Source: Mastigias papua
Taxonomy: Eukaryota; Cnidaria; Scyphozoa; Rhizostomeae; Mastigiidae
Direction of reading: 5' to 3'
DNA: 64,000 bases
Assembly (NCBI GenBank): GCA_964019165.1
Contig: OZ025267.1
Location: 10,335,389 to 10,399,388 of the forward strand
The translations under genes were made by a program, and so were the position numbers. The notes below the pieces were generated by a model that did not search any database, had not been told where the DNA came from, and saw only the letters and a list, made by a program, of their open reading frames with translations. Shown piece after piece: positions 38,533 to 52,951 of the stretch. Within the stretch, counting starts at the first letter, position 1, and each line of letters begins with the position of its first letter.

Positions 38533-41500
38533 GTAAGTTTTTTTGATAGTATTTCTACGTTGAATATTTAACAGCCACCTCTGCACTTAAGTTTGTTATT
38601 TTCAGATATTTTCTGTCATTTTGTATTTTTAAGTTTTTGAAAGCAGTTGCAATGATCTGTATCTTTCATTGCAATATTCACGTATGAGATAAACAGTGTT
38701 CCAGATCTTCCAAATGTATAGCTATTAGTTATTTTTGCATTGGCTCCACTTTTAAGAATTGGCTGTACTACGACCAAGCATTATTATTACTACTAAATAC
38801 TACTATTATTCCTGATCAAGTGAGATGTGTTCGAACAACCAGAAGCTTTGCCCCAACGTACCCTTTCAACGTTTTGCTTCCTAGCCCATGAACTCTCTGT
38901 CGCATATTGTCTTTCATTCCTAGAACTTGTCTTTTTTCAAATCCAACACCAACAAAGTTGATCTTATGTCTTTACTTACTTAACTTTTCTTTTTTCTTTC
39001 TTTGTCAGGGCTTTTTTATAAGTCTCAGGGCCTTTCCCCGACATAAAGCAATAAATATGGCGAAAACATTTTTGCACCCTTGCCTGCCAGTGTAGCAAAT
39101 TGTTTATATGGCTGGTACAGAGATCAACCTGTTGCAGCAATATCATCAACTCTGTCCTCTCATTACACTGGTCGACAAATTGTCACTTATGTTAACTATA
39201 CTTTTCTAAGTGGATTTTGTGCGTTGATTTGAGATACTTATTTAGATTTTCTCTTGCACGTCAGATTGTTGACATATAGGCCATCCCCTATTTTACTGCA
39301 AGTATGCAAATTGAAACTTCATATGGAATTAGTGCCACATATAGCATAGCTATTTGAGTTAAATAACTGTGTGGTGGACAGAATTCAACATGTGGAAGTT
39401 TTACCTGTGTTTCTAATGTGATTCCATGACTTATTTGAGCCTTTTGCAACCAATTCTAATCTGAACAAGGCCTTGAAGATTTTTTTTAGTATTTTGACTT
39501 ATGCTTCTAGTGGATTACTGTATTTCTTTATTCAGTTCATTTTGAACTTTACCCATTTTCTATTCAATGTATTAACTTATAAAATAATTCATAGCGTAAA
39601 ACACATTTGTAAAGCTCACATAACTCAACTCTTACTCTATGTTCAGTTGCTTTCTGAAAAGTGTGCCAATCTCTAAGTTTTTTATAAGAAACCAGGATCA
39701 AGGCCTAATAGTAAAAGTTTCTTTGTCTTGTCACATATTAGTTCTAAAAGTTTCTTAAAAGTTTCTGAATTTACTGAAAAGAATTGCAGTGAAAATGAAA
39801 CAAAATTTATTTTATAGTGCCCATAGGACTTATTGGCTTTTAAACAGGTAGAGCATACTGTGGTGGGCACTTTTAGATCCTTGCAGGAAAATGTGTTTCC
39901 GAAACTGTTATAGATTGCACAGAAATTTCTTAGCTCGTCCCTTGCAGTTCTGATAGCTTCTTAAAGCTTAGCCTGTTTAGTACGAGGTTTGCTATACACC
40001 AGTTTCTTATAGAAAGAAAAGCGTTTGGTATGTGACATTTATGCGAATTGGAGTCTTTGTGCATTTTGTATTCGTTTGAGTGTCCTGCCAGGATTATCAT
40101 GCTACGGGGTAAATCCTGGGGCATAGACCTATGGGCAGAATCCAAGGTGGGATACACGAGGAAATGTCTATTCTTGGCTGAGAAGGCTTTGTATCCACAC
40201 AGCAGAAATACTGTAGTTCTGAAATTAATCTTTGGTCTCTCACCATATCATAAGACTTGTGAATGGTATCACTGATGTCTTTTTATCGATCCAATCTTGT
40301 TATTCATAATGACATTTGGAACATATGATTTGTGTAGTGCACAATTTCTATCTTGGTCACCCTAGAGGTTACCCGAATTATAGTTTGTATAACTTTTTCA
40401 TGTAGTCTGTGATGCAGCATAGATGAGGTTTGATTATAAGCTTCCCACGTGCAAAACAGACTTTATCAGGATAATTCTAGCATTGGCAGGATGTTTTATC
40501 ACAAGAAGTTGCAAATAGAGCTTCAGCTCTTTATGTGATTGAAGATTTCATATACTCAAGTAGCATCCTGTCATCAGACTATTTTGGTAAATACCCCACT
40601 TGTTGCACATTTTGATTCACCTAAAAACCTTCTTTAAGGCAAGTTGTTATGTTAGGTATGGTATTAACTGTTTTGATTTAATGCGGAAGGACGTTCGAAA
40701 TTTATGAAGTTTTCATGACATAGGGTGTCCTCTGTATCTCAAAAACCTGCTGTGCTAGAGACATACTGAATACATATCTGAAATCACCGCAAAAATGCCC
40801 TTAGAAAAGGCTGTTGAGATTTCTAGTGATTAAAAATGTGTGTTCACCAGAGTTATTGCCTAATCGCTTAATTTCTACGGTTGCTGTAATCATCCAAATC
40901 TTGCAGTCGTTCTGTGCGTAATACTAACACTGACCTTCACATTCCAATTCAACTTTTTGAGCCAAGTGGGTTATTAAAACTGGACACATGCCGATATTTT
41001 TATGAGCACTTTCCTTCTGTTTTCATGAATCTTTTTATATTTTGGAAGGTTCAGTATGCCCTCATGTACTATGTTTTGCAAGACGTGCAAGCAGCAGCAT
41101 TGCAAATCAGTTACGTTAGCAACCAAAATTTTCTTCGTTTTTACCTTCTGACAATTTACCTCGACGAAAGAACACTCAGACAAACATTTGACTATTTCGG
41201 ACAAAAATTTGGGAGCTTTTGTATATTTTTCGGCCTCTATTGGAATGATACTTTTAAGCCCCTCTTGCGTGAAGAAACTAAAATGATATTGAGTAGAGAA
41301 ATAAGCTGAAAGAAAGTTATCCGGTAGCAGTGCAGATAACAGCGCGCATCAAAGCTGCAAAACAGAGTATAGGAATAAGATGGTACAAGATTTCAATCTT
41401 GTTGCACTATTAATCTGAATTTAGTTAATTTAGTCTTAAATGAGGCCGTCTTCTCGTAATAGCATTGTTATTGCATTGGAAATCCCAGTCTTATAGAAAC

Positions 41501-44257
41501 TCTGCTTGATCAAATCCGGCTTGTTCTGCACATGGAAATAAAGTATGAAGGAAATGGCGTGGATTAGCTTCATAACATATATATTTATATTGATATCTGC
41601 TGCAAACACACATGAAACTTCGTATTGTTGAAGCACCAGTTGAGAAAAGAAGAATTCCATCGAGTTAGTCTAAATATGATGATATCTTGTGAACTTACTA
41701 GGGAATAATGATATGCATACAAAATACCCAGGTGACAAAGAAGTATCCGATGGAATTCCGGACAGTAACGAAATGGATTCAAAAGATTTTGGAACAGAAG
41801 GCAGCAGATTAACTTAAATGACATCAAAAAGACCACCATTTAGGAGAAATAACGCGTTTATAGGCCGAACTTTAAAGACAAACTTCCTGGCCCACTTGCG
41901 ATTCATTGTGGAATGCTGTTTTAATGTAATATATTTCGATGCTTTTGCTCCATTTGCACGAACATTTCACAATTATAGTACCCTAACTTTAACCTGACTT
42001 ATTTCTATTTTTTCCCAAAGCTTCATTAGAGTTTCAAACAATTACCTGTGATGAACTGTGTTTAGGCTCAAGAGGACAATTACTTAATTTCTTATGGAAT
42101 ATCACATGGAAATCACATGGACTATTGTTTTATCAGCTAGATCTACTCACAGTCTCCTTAGTGCCCATAGACATCATTTTGATATTGTGCACGCTTTTTA
42201 GCGTTTCGGCCGCTGTAGAATTTGGCGGACCAGGGTATTCGGATAAAATTTAGATTCAGACACTGTCTCATACCTAAACATTTTTGTCCGAGTTGTTTTG
42301 AATTTAGTATAGTATGCTGAATGGTTTTTCACTTTGTTAGAATGAATCAGAAATTAAATTGAATAAACTTACCGGTATGATAACGAGGCATAGGAGATTT
42401 GAAGCAAACTTGTAACGCAGAAAGCGTTGTGGCCTGGATACCGTTCTCCGAAGATATCAATAGATCAACATTCTTTTAAAATGAATCAATTCTTAACGAT
42501 GTAGATTTTTTTATAGTTTACGAATTAGGAATATTCAGAACAGCGTTACTCCTTGCTACTGTTCCAGATTGTTTCTCGTGAAAGTTGGCCACATGCCGTA
42601 CCCGCTATTCTCAACTATTTGCAATAAGAAAGTTACTCTTGCTTTGACGTCATCACATTCAACATTTAATTAGAGTAGTTTATCTACTGATTAGTGTCAC
42701 TTGATTCGTTCTAAAACTTTATTGAGGCAGGTGCAAAACAAAAGAAAGTATCTTTATGTATAGTTAAAAATGACATACAGCTCATGAATTCTATCATTTG
42801 TGTGGATGCGTTTTTGACTTTGAAAGAAGAGAAATTTTAAACTACAGGAAGACTTAGAACTGTACGGTTTCTTAAGATATGTCAAATTAGTATACGTGCG
42901 TTTTCCGAGTACACTCTAATGAGCTGTTCGTTGCTGGATCAAATAATTCATGCTTACAACGTTCCGTAGAAATTTGTGAATGGTTAGCAGTAAAGTTTCA
43001 TATTACCAGTAGTAGAACAAAGGATTAAGCATATGTTAATGATATACTTGCAGGATTCCCAGCCCAGTATGTACTGCTGCTTATATTTCTTGTACGTATC
43101 TAATCACCGAGCCATGTGCTTTCTGTTTCAGTTGATTTCTTCATCCATAGTAGCTGATTTCATCAGCACAGACATAGTGTTGAGCAGCACCAAATTAATT
43201 TTCAATTACCGCTAACGAACACAACATGTAAAGACCGTAGCATTTTCAATTCATTACTTTAGTACTACAGATGGCAAGAATTATCAGACATTAATGGACA
43301 AATTTCCCAAATCTTGGAGTCATGCTATATGCTATCTTGACATTCAAAGCAAATCAACTTCATCGTTTGAAATGCGCTACTATGAATGTACTTTATCACC
43401 ATTCTGAAATAGAAGTTCACCTGGCTAATCTAAGCAGACCTACTGCAAGCCATGAACTGATCTGAATAATGCCATTAAACGCAACAATACTTGAAGATTA
43501 GTGGATCGAAACGCAGGTGCAAACCAATTAATTATGTACATGTATATATGTTACGCCCTACTCTCCTACTGCCAATCTTAAATGCAATATTGGGTGTTTG
43601 GTGTTACGAGGATAACCTGCTTTTGTACTGTATTTGTTTATTCATAACAGATCATATGGATATCAGTGTTTCTTTATCGACGCTTGCTGTGTACACGGAG
43701 TTTAATTTATTTTTCTCCGTGCAATGAAATTCGCCATCCTTGTTTCTTTACTTCATAAATAATTCAACAGTGAAATCCAGTAGCCAAATTCTAAAATTGA
43801 ATGTTCTGCTAAGTTTTTTAACAACACAGCTTAATCGTGATACACTTTGGTTCGAATGCCTAAGTGGTAAAGAAAGCTACATTCATTCATTCATAAACAA
43901 GTGCTCGCTGCATTGAGCCATAGAGGTTGACTTTGTGATATATTTTCATTGATACATTCCTGTGTTCAATTCTAGCGCATGAGTTGTTGGTTGTCAGAGA
44001 TACTTATCTAGATAATTGTCTAGTCGTCTCAGGACTCCTTACTGCAACGCAGCGAAATGTGCTAATTAGGCACTGCACTTTTTGTATGATGATATGCTAA
44101 CTCACTGATAACATATTTGGAAACACTTTGTTAATATTGGTGTTTCATACTATGAATATTTCTATATTGATCGCTTTACATTTGTATCGTCAGTAGCAGA
44201 GTAACTCATTTTATGAACAGGTGTTTTTCAGTCTTAATTTTGATTTCTTACACACAG
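38533..44257 (+). other. intron 8 of the KIDINS220-like gene
   Basis: A 5.7-kb intron with no recognised element. The longest frames (40914-41309 +, 39930-40157 -, 43491-43727 +) show no motif, no splice support and no similarity I can name. Confidence 0.6.
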
Positions 44258-44356
44258 GATGGCAAGACTGCACTTTATCACGTTGTTGATAAAGGATATG
44301 TCGACTGTGTTCGCGAATTGCTAGCTGCCGGTGCAAATACTGAGGCATCTAATAAG
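44258..44356 (+). CDS. KIDINS220: KIDINS220-like exon, ankyrin repeat 9
   Basis: A 99-bp exon, phase 0: acceptor TTCTTACACACAG before GAT, donor AAG|GTATGA. It encodes DGKTALYHVVDKGYVDCV and RELLAAGANTEASNK. KTALY with a V/E-KG turn corresponds to the ninth vertebrate repeat. The largest intron, 15.7 kb, follows and is full of transposons. Confidence 0.94.
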
Positions 44357-47300
44357 GTATGATTGTAGTACATATTCATCTTCTTGCTATAGCAGCCGTT
44401 TTTTATTTAGATATTTATGCCGTGTTTACTATGTTATTCTGTTGTTGGAAGTTGCAAGATATGAGTTTTCTCCCTTAATTTTACTTTGAAATTGATAGTG
44501 AAAATTTTTTTGTTATTGCTTGATTTGGAGCATTATTAGATTACTGGTATATTTGAGAATAGAGCTTTGAAAATATCTTTTGGCAATATGAATTGTGTAG
44601 CGAAAGCCGTATGAACTTCAGCACAAAAACCATGGATTCCAGGTTAGAATTAAAGTGTTAACTTTCAGACTTTCAAAAAGAAATCCTTTCTGAAATTTCA
44701 GCATATATTTAGGATGAAATTTTGCGAGGATGATCACTGGTTTGAAATTAGTTCAGCATCTGTTTTCAATTTGTGCGTTAGAACATTGTTTGATGTATAA
44801 TAGTTGAAAACATTTGGAGACACGTAAATTTGGTCAAAGGATTATTTTTGTGCTGTCGCTTGAGTATGACACGAAAATATTTCAAAGTAGTAGAATTTCA
44901 CATGCTCTAATTGGTATACGAACCAGTTTATTTCAAGCTGTATTCTCTGATTTTGCTCCTATGTTTACAGCCATTGTTCTCGTGTTAAGCATGTTAATGT
45001 TTTCTGATATTTCATTCCTAAAGTATCAAACTCCACATAGTTCATTCTATAAGCATCAATATTAGAGGTCTGCTGTAATCTTGTTCAGTGTTGCCTTAGT
45101 GTATATACTATGTTTGTTCTTATAAAGTTTCCTTGCTATGATCATCACTATGACAGAAGGATTTACAATGCTTAGGATATATATTTCATTACCGTAGTCC
45201 TGAAAGCTATGTTTAAAGCTCTATTACATTATGTTTATAAAGGCATTATCTTATCTCTTCTTATTATTGAACGATGTTTTCTTTTTTTATAAGTTATTAC
45301 TTCACGATCTATGTGGCATTAAAGCTAATGATATTTAGAATTACACGCAAATATATATAGGCTCCTTTCTCGGATAGCACCCTTGACATTTTATAAAGTA
45401 TAGACTAAGTTTCGAAGTTGTATTTCATAAACTCTTTGCCATTGCCTAGTTGTGATTCCTTTTATACTTTTGCTGCGCGAGCGTTAAGCCTTTGGAGAGC
45501 TATCAATCAACAGTTTGGTGATTATCTATTCATCTAATTTGCGGAAGTAACATGCAATCATTAATGCAATTTTGTAGGCTATTTGAATTGGCAAGTGCAT
45601 TACTAGCTTTCCCAGAATCTTTGCAATAATGCACGCCTTTTCGTCATACATCCTGTCCATGAAAGAAGCTTTGACACCCCTGCAATTTCATACTATGTGT
45701 CAATTTTAGTGACATTGATGTATTCTTGATCTCCTCTCAGTAGGACTGATGTCAATGTATACTTCCATTTGTATATTACAATGATTTCAATGCTTTGTTT
45801 GAAATTTCATTCAATGGCCAAGTGATGCAACATTAGGCCATGGTTGATTTTACCAACTAAGATAGCTAGAAAACATGATCTCGGGATGGAGCAGTTTTTT
45901 ACAATTAAACTCTAAGTAATTATAAGTGAGATACCCTACCAAGTGACAATGCTATCGTAAAAGCGTTGTTTTAATCCATCATTATTTTCTCCGTTTTTGC
46001 GTAATTTTAATCGTCGTCAAGGACCAGGTCCAATTATATATTAAAGCGGCTGTCTGGCTCCTTTTCAGATATCCAAAAGCAATTTTATTTTTTTCCCATA
46101 ATTTCCACACGACTTTTTCCAAATTTCTATACTAAAATCCTTAGCTTTGATATTAGTTGAGGTACTGGAAGGAATGTTGGGCTATTCGTATTGACAATTC
46201 ACATCATTATTGTATGAAATGTTATGTAATATGCTGGGTCTCTTGACTGGAGTTTGTGGGCATCTTAACATAGTGACTAACAGTTGGTCTTCTCTGATAT
46301 TAAATGTGGTAGTATCAATTTAATGCTTCTAGCATGAATCCAAGATCTACCTTTTTGTTTTGCATGCCTTTCGTACTTTTGTAATTATATCTAGACAAAC
46401 ATGTTAGATATACTATCTCTGAATTATTGGCCTATACACCAGACTGACGCCAAGTACTGACTATTTATGTACAAGGTATACATGTATGTTCATTCGGAAA
46501 CTTCTTCTTAGGATGCAACAACATGTTTAGTAAGTTGGCTACTAAGTTTATTGCTACGGTCTGGCATAATGTAACTCTTCTCGTGTTTCCGCTTGACTCT
46601 ACAGTACTGCACGTGAAAAAGCCAGTTAAGTATCTATATTGGCATTCCTGTAAACTAAATTAACCTATGAAAATGGCTTAGAGTCACTAGTTCTTTCCTG
46701 TAAAGCACCTTCCTTGTTAGCATGTATGGGATAATTTTCTGTAGTATGCACAAAACTGATAGTCAACTAAAGATTAAATCAGACTAACAGCAGGTTATCT
46801 CCACGCAAGCAAGAGCTGCGCAGAGAAACAATGCCAAAGCTAGCATAGAAGTATAGAACGTTCAGTGATTTTTAGGAAATCAGTTTTTTACACAAGGTAA
46901 TGGAAGGCTGCATAAGGCCCGTTTCAAGCGTTTAATTTCTCATTTATCGAGCTTTATTCAATTTGGCGGGACAACTGAACGTGTTTTGTACATCTCTCGT
47001 TTTAAATGCCGAACAAAATTGTGCCGCTTCGAAGTTAAAAACTTCTTACACGAAACATTTCAGATTTGCTGATGGAGGTTTCTCACGACAACACGCATTT
47101 AACTATTTTCAGGAGATTGCTAATATGGCGGACGTTGAGAGTCTTGGGAACCAAATTCGCACTTACATTATGTACATTTTGAAAGTACTTCTTGAGTACG
47201 TCGCGAACATGCGATAATATTTGCGGCTTTGTGCATGAGAGAGAATTATGTGGACCAAACATAGAAAGTTCGACATTTGAAACCAAGCCGACACCTATTC

Positions 47301-47640
47301 TTGCGGGTCGGCAAGATCAGCCTATCGGGAGTAGGCACCTCAGGAATTTACACTTGATTCTGATGATGAACAAAATGTAAGTTCCAAAAGCAATGATTAG
47401 TTGCTAATGTTGTGGGAATCGTACTTTTCACTGTCTACTTCGAACGAAATACATCTCAAAGCTCATGCTATTACGTCCATGTGAAAAATACAAATAACAA
47501 TTTAAAGGAACAAATATTTATACAATTGTACAGGACTCATACCAAATGTTTTTTAACCGGGCCTGTAACAAAAGGTAATAATCCCTATAAATAAGTACAG
47601 AGTTATTATACTTGTCTAATCTCCATACCTAATATTCTAT
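44357..47640 (+). other. intron 9, left part, no gene recognised
   Basis: AT-rich DNA. A plus frame at 46963-47217 and its minus counterpart at 47083-47286 look somewhat protein-like but carry no known motif. Confidence 0.55.
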
Positions 47641-47644
47641 TCTA

Positions 47645-48070
47645 TTTCTGTAGCGTCCTCGACCAGTTGAAAGTTGCCTATGATGGATCTCCATTGTTCT
47701 CTACACTGTACCGTCCTTTTCAACTTTCCATATTCTCTAATGTTGGTCCATCCCTTGATGTCATCAATCCACATTCTTCGAGGTCTTCACTTTGGTTTTT
47801 GTCATCTGCACATCCTTGCATGATGTTAACAAACAAATTTCGATTTGCACTTCTTACAATGTGGCCAAAGAATGATGATTTTCATTTAGTGGTTTTCTTT
47901 AATGGAGTGGGTCTCTCATTTATTCGGTCAAATACTTGCTTGTACGTAGTTTTGCTTACCCAGTTAATTTTTAGTATTCTGCGGTAGCACCGTCTTTCAG
48001 ATGAATTTATTTTTCTTGCTGCTGCTCTGCCTATTGCCCATGCTTCACAACCATATGTTAATAGTAAAAA
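47645..48070 (-). pseudogene. LINE reverse transcriptase C-terminal fragment
   Basis: On the minus strand I read YGCEAWAIGRAAARKINS, ERRCYRRILKINWVSKTTY and SSFFGHIVRSANRNLFVNIM, the typical RTE-like C-terminal block (W, R-LRI-W, GH--R). A stop falls between the second and third pieces. Upstream RT domains are absent. It differs from the adjacent CR1-type LINE, so it is a separate insertion. Confidence 0.75.
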
Positions 48071-48275
48071 TGTATACTAATTTAGCAGCCTTTTCTTTAT
48101 CTTCATATTTACATTGCTTTTCATATATTCTTTCAACTCCCAGAATGATTTCTTTGCTATTCCTTTTCTCCTCTTGATTTCCTGCATGCATCTCGTGTCT
48201 GCTGTGATAAGTGTATGCCTAATATACAGAATAAAATGAAAACAAAGAAGTAAATTAAATAGAAACTGTCCCTAT

Positions 48276-51200
48276 CTACAGATAGTCCCTGAAGATTTTC
48301 AGGGAGACTGCCTGTTTAGCTTGCATTTCTGGACCATTATATAGTTTGGCACCTCGATATGAAAAGCCTTTTGGCCATTGATCGTTTTTATGGAGTGGTA
48401 TCCGAAGATCAGTGCCAGGTGGGGGTATAATCCGCTCTCTAGTATCAGAATACTTTAAGAAGAATTTTGGGAAATGATCTGAAGCAAGTGAAATTAGGAA
48501 TTTATTTGTTAGTGTCGCTGTCTCTTTTCTAATAAGATCGCTAATAGTTGACCAGCGAAGATCCTGTATTATTGGAGCAAGTGATACATAGTAAGGATTG
48601 CTGGTTACAATTCTAGCTGTCCTATTTTGGACTTTCTTCAAGATGCTAATGTTTGATTCTCTACAGCAGCCCCAGACCGAACAACAGTATCTCAAATGGG
48701 GCTTAACATTTCCTCAGTGCATTTTGTTGAGTATATCAGGAAGTGGATATTTCTTAGAGTACTTATTAATTCTAAGGACTCGATTTGCTTTGGTCTTAAT
48801 AGTACCAATATGTTTGTCCCAATTGAGTTTATTGTCTGAACTCCAGAGTACCTTACATTGGTAGTCATTTCAATTTCCTGTTCACCTATTGAAATATATG
48901 GTTGAGCACTAGGCTAGCTTTCGAACATCTTGCGAATGTTTGAAGCAGAGCCTATAACAATTGGCTGTGTCTTTACAACTTTCAAAGAGAGTTTACTTGC
49001 ATGCAGCCAATCCTGCAACTTCACTAGATCTAATTTTAGATCATTTTGTAGTTCATCAGTGTTTTAGAACAGAGGGAAATGACCATATCATCAGCATACT
49101 TGCTGAAATTCGATTTCTGAAAGGAAAACGGAAGATCATTTGTATAGATCAGGAATGAAAGTTGACCGAGGCAAGAGCCTTGAGGAACTCCTAAAGTTAT
49201 TTCCCTCAATTGTGAGGAAGTGCCATTGATCTTGCTTACTTGTCTACGGTTATCCGAATAGGATATGAACCAGTCATGTTCAAGACCAGTTACTCCATAT
49301 ATTTTCAATTGTTTAAGTAGGATTGCATGATCAAATGTGTAGAAAGCTTTCTTTAAGTCAATAAAATGTAGACCAGTGTATTTTCCTTTACCCATATTCA
49401 GGTACCAAGCATCGGTGCTAGCCAAAAGAGCTGTAGCAACCGAGTGTAAGAGTCGAAAACTAGACTGATACTCATGTAATAGTTTATTAGCATTCAGATA
49501 CATGCAAAGCTGATTGAATATTAATTTCTCAAATAACCTAGTTACGAAAGGAAGAATTGATATAAGCCAATAGTTGGACCTGTCATCCATCGCACCATTT
49601 TTAAAAATAGATGCAATGCGCGCCATTTTCCAGCCCTCTGGAAATTTTTCTGCAGACAATGATTTATTGAAAGATCACATAAAGATTCGTTGACAACTGG
49701 CATTTCAATCTTTAAGTAAAAGCTCGCAATGTCATCTTATCCCAACTAGTGTGAAATTCTCGTTTTGTCCAAGGTTGATGATAATGTATCTTTCGTGATC
49801 GCAGAGAAAGAAATTCACCACAGGTTTTTTGGAAAGGGTATTCGCCGCGCAGAAATGGGTGTGCTTTGATTGGGATTTTTCGCTAAGTTTACTCCCCATG
49901 CTGCAGAAATACTCACTCATTGATGATTGATGGAACTGCTTTGCTACCCTGAACTGTTTGGCCTTCTACAGTACGATTAGGCGCAATAGTATTGTTCGAC
50001 CTTTTAGTAACTTGGTAGATGGTTTTCTAAGTTGCCTTTAAGTCCCTTTGAAACTGCGTGATTACCCGACTGCGGATTTTTTGTAGTCTTCCATCAACAA
50101 TTTTGAGTTATTTACTGCCATAGATTTTAACTTATCTCTCGTTTTAGCAAGTTGGAAATAGTGAGCACTCAGCCGAGGCGTATATCTATCAGGCACGCGC
50201 CTTCTTAAAGTAGGTGCATGCTTTTCAAGAATGAGCGCAAATAGTTGGGTCCACTTACGTACTGCTTCATCGGTATTCTTAGCATTTGCCACTAGAGCTT
50301 CCCAATCTACCTCCGAGAGTCCTGAGATGAAGGCCTCTTGATTAAGAATTTTCAGCTGTCGAGATGTAATATATTTCTGCTGGTGTTTAATACTACCATG
50401 TAACTTCTTACTACAATAAACAAGATAATGGTCACTGAAGCAAATCTTAAGCACTCCACTCTCTGTGATATTATTGCAGTTTGTATAGCTATGTGATCAA
50501 ACAAAATTGAACTTCAAGCGTAACCCTACTTGGATCATTTATTACCTGCTTCATACCAAAAGGCCATACAGTTCACGTAACCGCACAATATGGCTCGGGT
50601 TAGTATTCCTAATACTGAAATCACAGTTGGTATCTCCTATAATAATAGTTCCCTCCCCTTCTCCATCAATATAGCTAAAGTTTTCATGAAAACTTTCAAA
50701 ACAAGAATTGGATTCAATTTGTGATCTATACCACACTATGACATTGAACAAACATGATCTGGGGGGCTCTACTTCTATGCATATCAACTGAAAAGATTTA
50801 TTTGGAAATCTCGGAGCTTTATCCTTACTGTATTCCTGACGTATAGGGCAGCACCAACTCCTTCCCTGCTCCTGTCATATCTAAATAGAGAAAATTCATC
50901 TAACTCAAGCCTAGTTTCATTTGTCGCCAGAATATCAAAAGTTTATTTGTTTACAAGTAACCATATTTCATATACTTTCATGGTAGGGCTATTTACATTT
51001 AATGATGGCATGATTAGACCTTTTAGTCGCCTCTAGGGGCGAATATTACAATCAAGAATCGAATTTTCATCAGCATTTCGAAAATTGCTAATAGGATTAG
51101 TGTTTGACACCGAACTAGCATTAAATACGATTGCAGAGTTCGTACCCTCCTTGCCATTACATGAGTTAGACTCATTTCCATAAGGAAATAGTTCGAAGTT

Positions 51201-52008
51201 CTTCTGTGATATTCTTAGTAAGCTGTCTGTTATCTTCAAAATTTGGATGTCGCCCTCGCTTACCCTGATGTGTACTTGTGATGTGTTGGGACCATATGTC
51301 CTAGTTCATCGTCTTTAGAGCATCACTGAATTCCTTAATATTTCCATTCAGGAACTTTTTGTCTTCACGCCTTATAATTTTTGAGTCTATGATCTTGCAA
51401 TCGGGGATAGATGACAGTATTCAATTGCAGTGGGATTTTATGCCTTTCGTCATTAGTACCAACCACTACTGTAATTTTCTCGGGCTTCTTTTTGACAAAT
51501 GGCTTTAAATAAACATATAAATCGGCAATCGTAGAGCCTTCAATACGATGCACCTTGGTATGGTAACGCTGACTCATTGTGTTTTCATTTATGTTTGAAA
51601 ACTTGCTACGTTTGTGTGTTGATAAGCTTTGTCACGGCCATGGACATTAACAGGTTTCAAGTACTCTCTCAGGGTGTTGCTAATGGAATGACTTGTTCTA
51701 TGTTGATCACAGTCTACTATATGCGGTTTCCTTAGCATGTCGTGAAGGACCCACCTGTCTTTATTCTTTGCATTTTCCAGTTCAAACAGTTTTTTCAACT
51801 AGGTGATTTCTTTTAGAGTTTATGCATCTTCAAATAGTTGACCATCGTCTTGCAAAGTATCTTTTACAACGAAGACCTTGATAGTTAAAAATTTTGTAGT
51901 TCTTGGTGGGCAGGCTAAAATTTTGCCAGTGCCGTCATACTCTTTGGGACTTTTCTTTGGAATACTAGTCTTTGTGCATTTCCATCTTTTGTATTTTTTC
52001 ACTGCCAT
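48276..52008 (-). pseudogene. CR1/L2-type LINE, near full length but broken
   Basis: ORF1 region at 51365-52008 includes an SGNH-esterase-like segment with the VVVGTND block, as in CR1-type ORF1 proteins. The endonuclease is spread over about 50551-51030 (FDILATNETRL, IIIGDTNCDF) and ends with FSDHYLVYC (about 50440). A linker follows (50062-50454). The RT is at 49036-49659: FIDLKKAFYTFDH (motif A), LGVPQGS, and the catalytic YADDM. The C-terminal domain (LDNKLNWDKHIG, RYCCSVWGCCRES, KKVQNRTARIV) ends at 48276. Stops and frame changes occur in each domain. Confidence 0.87.
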
Positions 52009-52668
52009 TTTTGGAGTTTATTTGCTGTTCTTCCTGATATTGCTGTGTCGATGCTTTTATTTGTCTGGGTTTCCTTTAGCTAGTTTTCACGCATCTACTA
52101 GCTTCTTGCTTTCCTTGGTCTTCAATTAACTAGTAAGACCTTTCCTCTGTTCTTTAGCAAGATTGTACTGAACTTGATTAGTTATATCTTTTACAGATTC
52201 TCCTGTGAATTCTTATGGAATTACTTCTACATATATGTCTCTTTGAAGGACTTTACGGCTCTCTTTGGTGCACTTCCTGTCTTTATATCTGCGTGAGACG
52301 AAGTTAAATCGAGAAAACATCCGAAGTGCTATCATTTTTTCACTTCTGTACTGAGACATAGGTTACCCTTTTTATATTGCTTATGGTAATGTTATTTACT
52401 TATATGTCACGATATGTCATTTCGAAGGCTGGCCCATATGTAATGTGGATTGCAAGCCAAGTATATATTATGCCTAGTTACTTTGCTGCGTACCATTGTA
52501 CGGTTTTTGCATCACACCTTTTGTCCCCATTTCCATATTTACATATATATCAGTTTCATTGTAAAAGCGCTAAAAGTCTTGTAAAATCCACAAAATCATA
52601 TAACTCCGATTTTCACGCTAATCCGAACATCACATGGCAGGTTGAGGAGGGCGTGAAGTTAATAAATG

Positions 52669-52945
52669 TTACACGGGGTCCCTTCGTATTTCTTTGTAGT
52701 CCTTGAGGCTGAATTTGGAGGTGTTTCGACAGGTGTAGATAAGTTCGGATCTTCTGTTTGAGAGATGTCTCTTTGGTGTAATTATATGGAATTTCTCTGT
52801 CAAGCATAAGTTGCACGTCTTACCTCCGTTCTGGTATGGTCTAGCCCGTTCCTTTATTTCCCAACATAGCATGAGTGTGGCCCCTTTCATCTTAAGATCC
52901 CAAAGGTACTTAGAAAATTCGGTGGAAGTTGCTTTCTGTTGGTTC
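52669..52945 (-). pseudogene. Penelope-like element, GIY-YIG endonuclease part
   Basis: Reads KATSTEFSKYLWDLK, then ARPYQNGGKTCNLCLTEKFH, RRSELIYTCRNTSKF and a stop. This is the C-terminal half of the GIY-YIG endonuclease of Penelope-like elements. Its upstream continuation lies at 54092-54570, beyond an LTR element that inserted between the two. Confidence 0.82.
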
Positions 52946-52951
52946 TTTCAA

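Noticed and set aside
40914..41309. 131-codon open frame in intron 8
   Set aside because: No motif, no splice signals in context, typical chance frame in AT-rich intron.
46963..47286. Overlapping frames on both strands with protein-like composition
   Set aside because: No recognised family on either strand; could be a transposon relic but unsupported.
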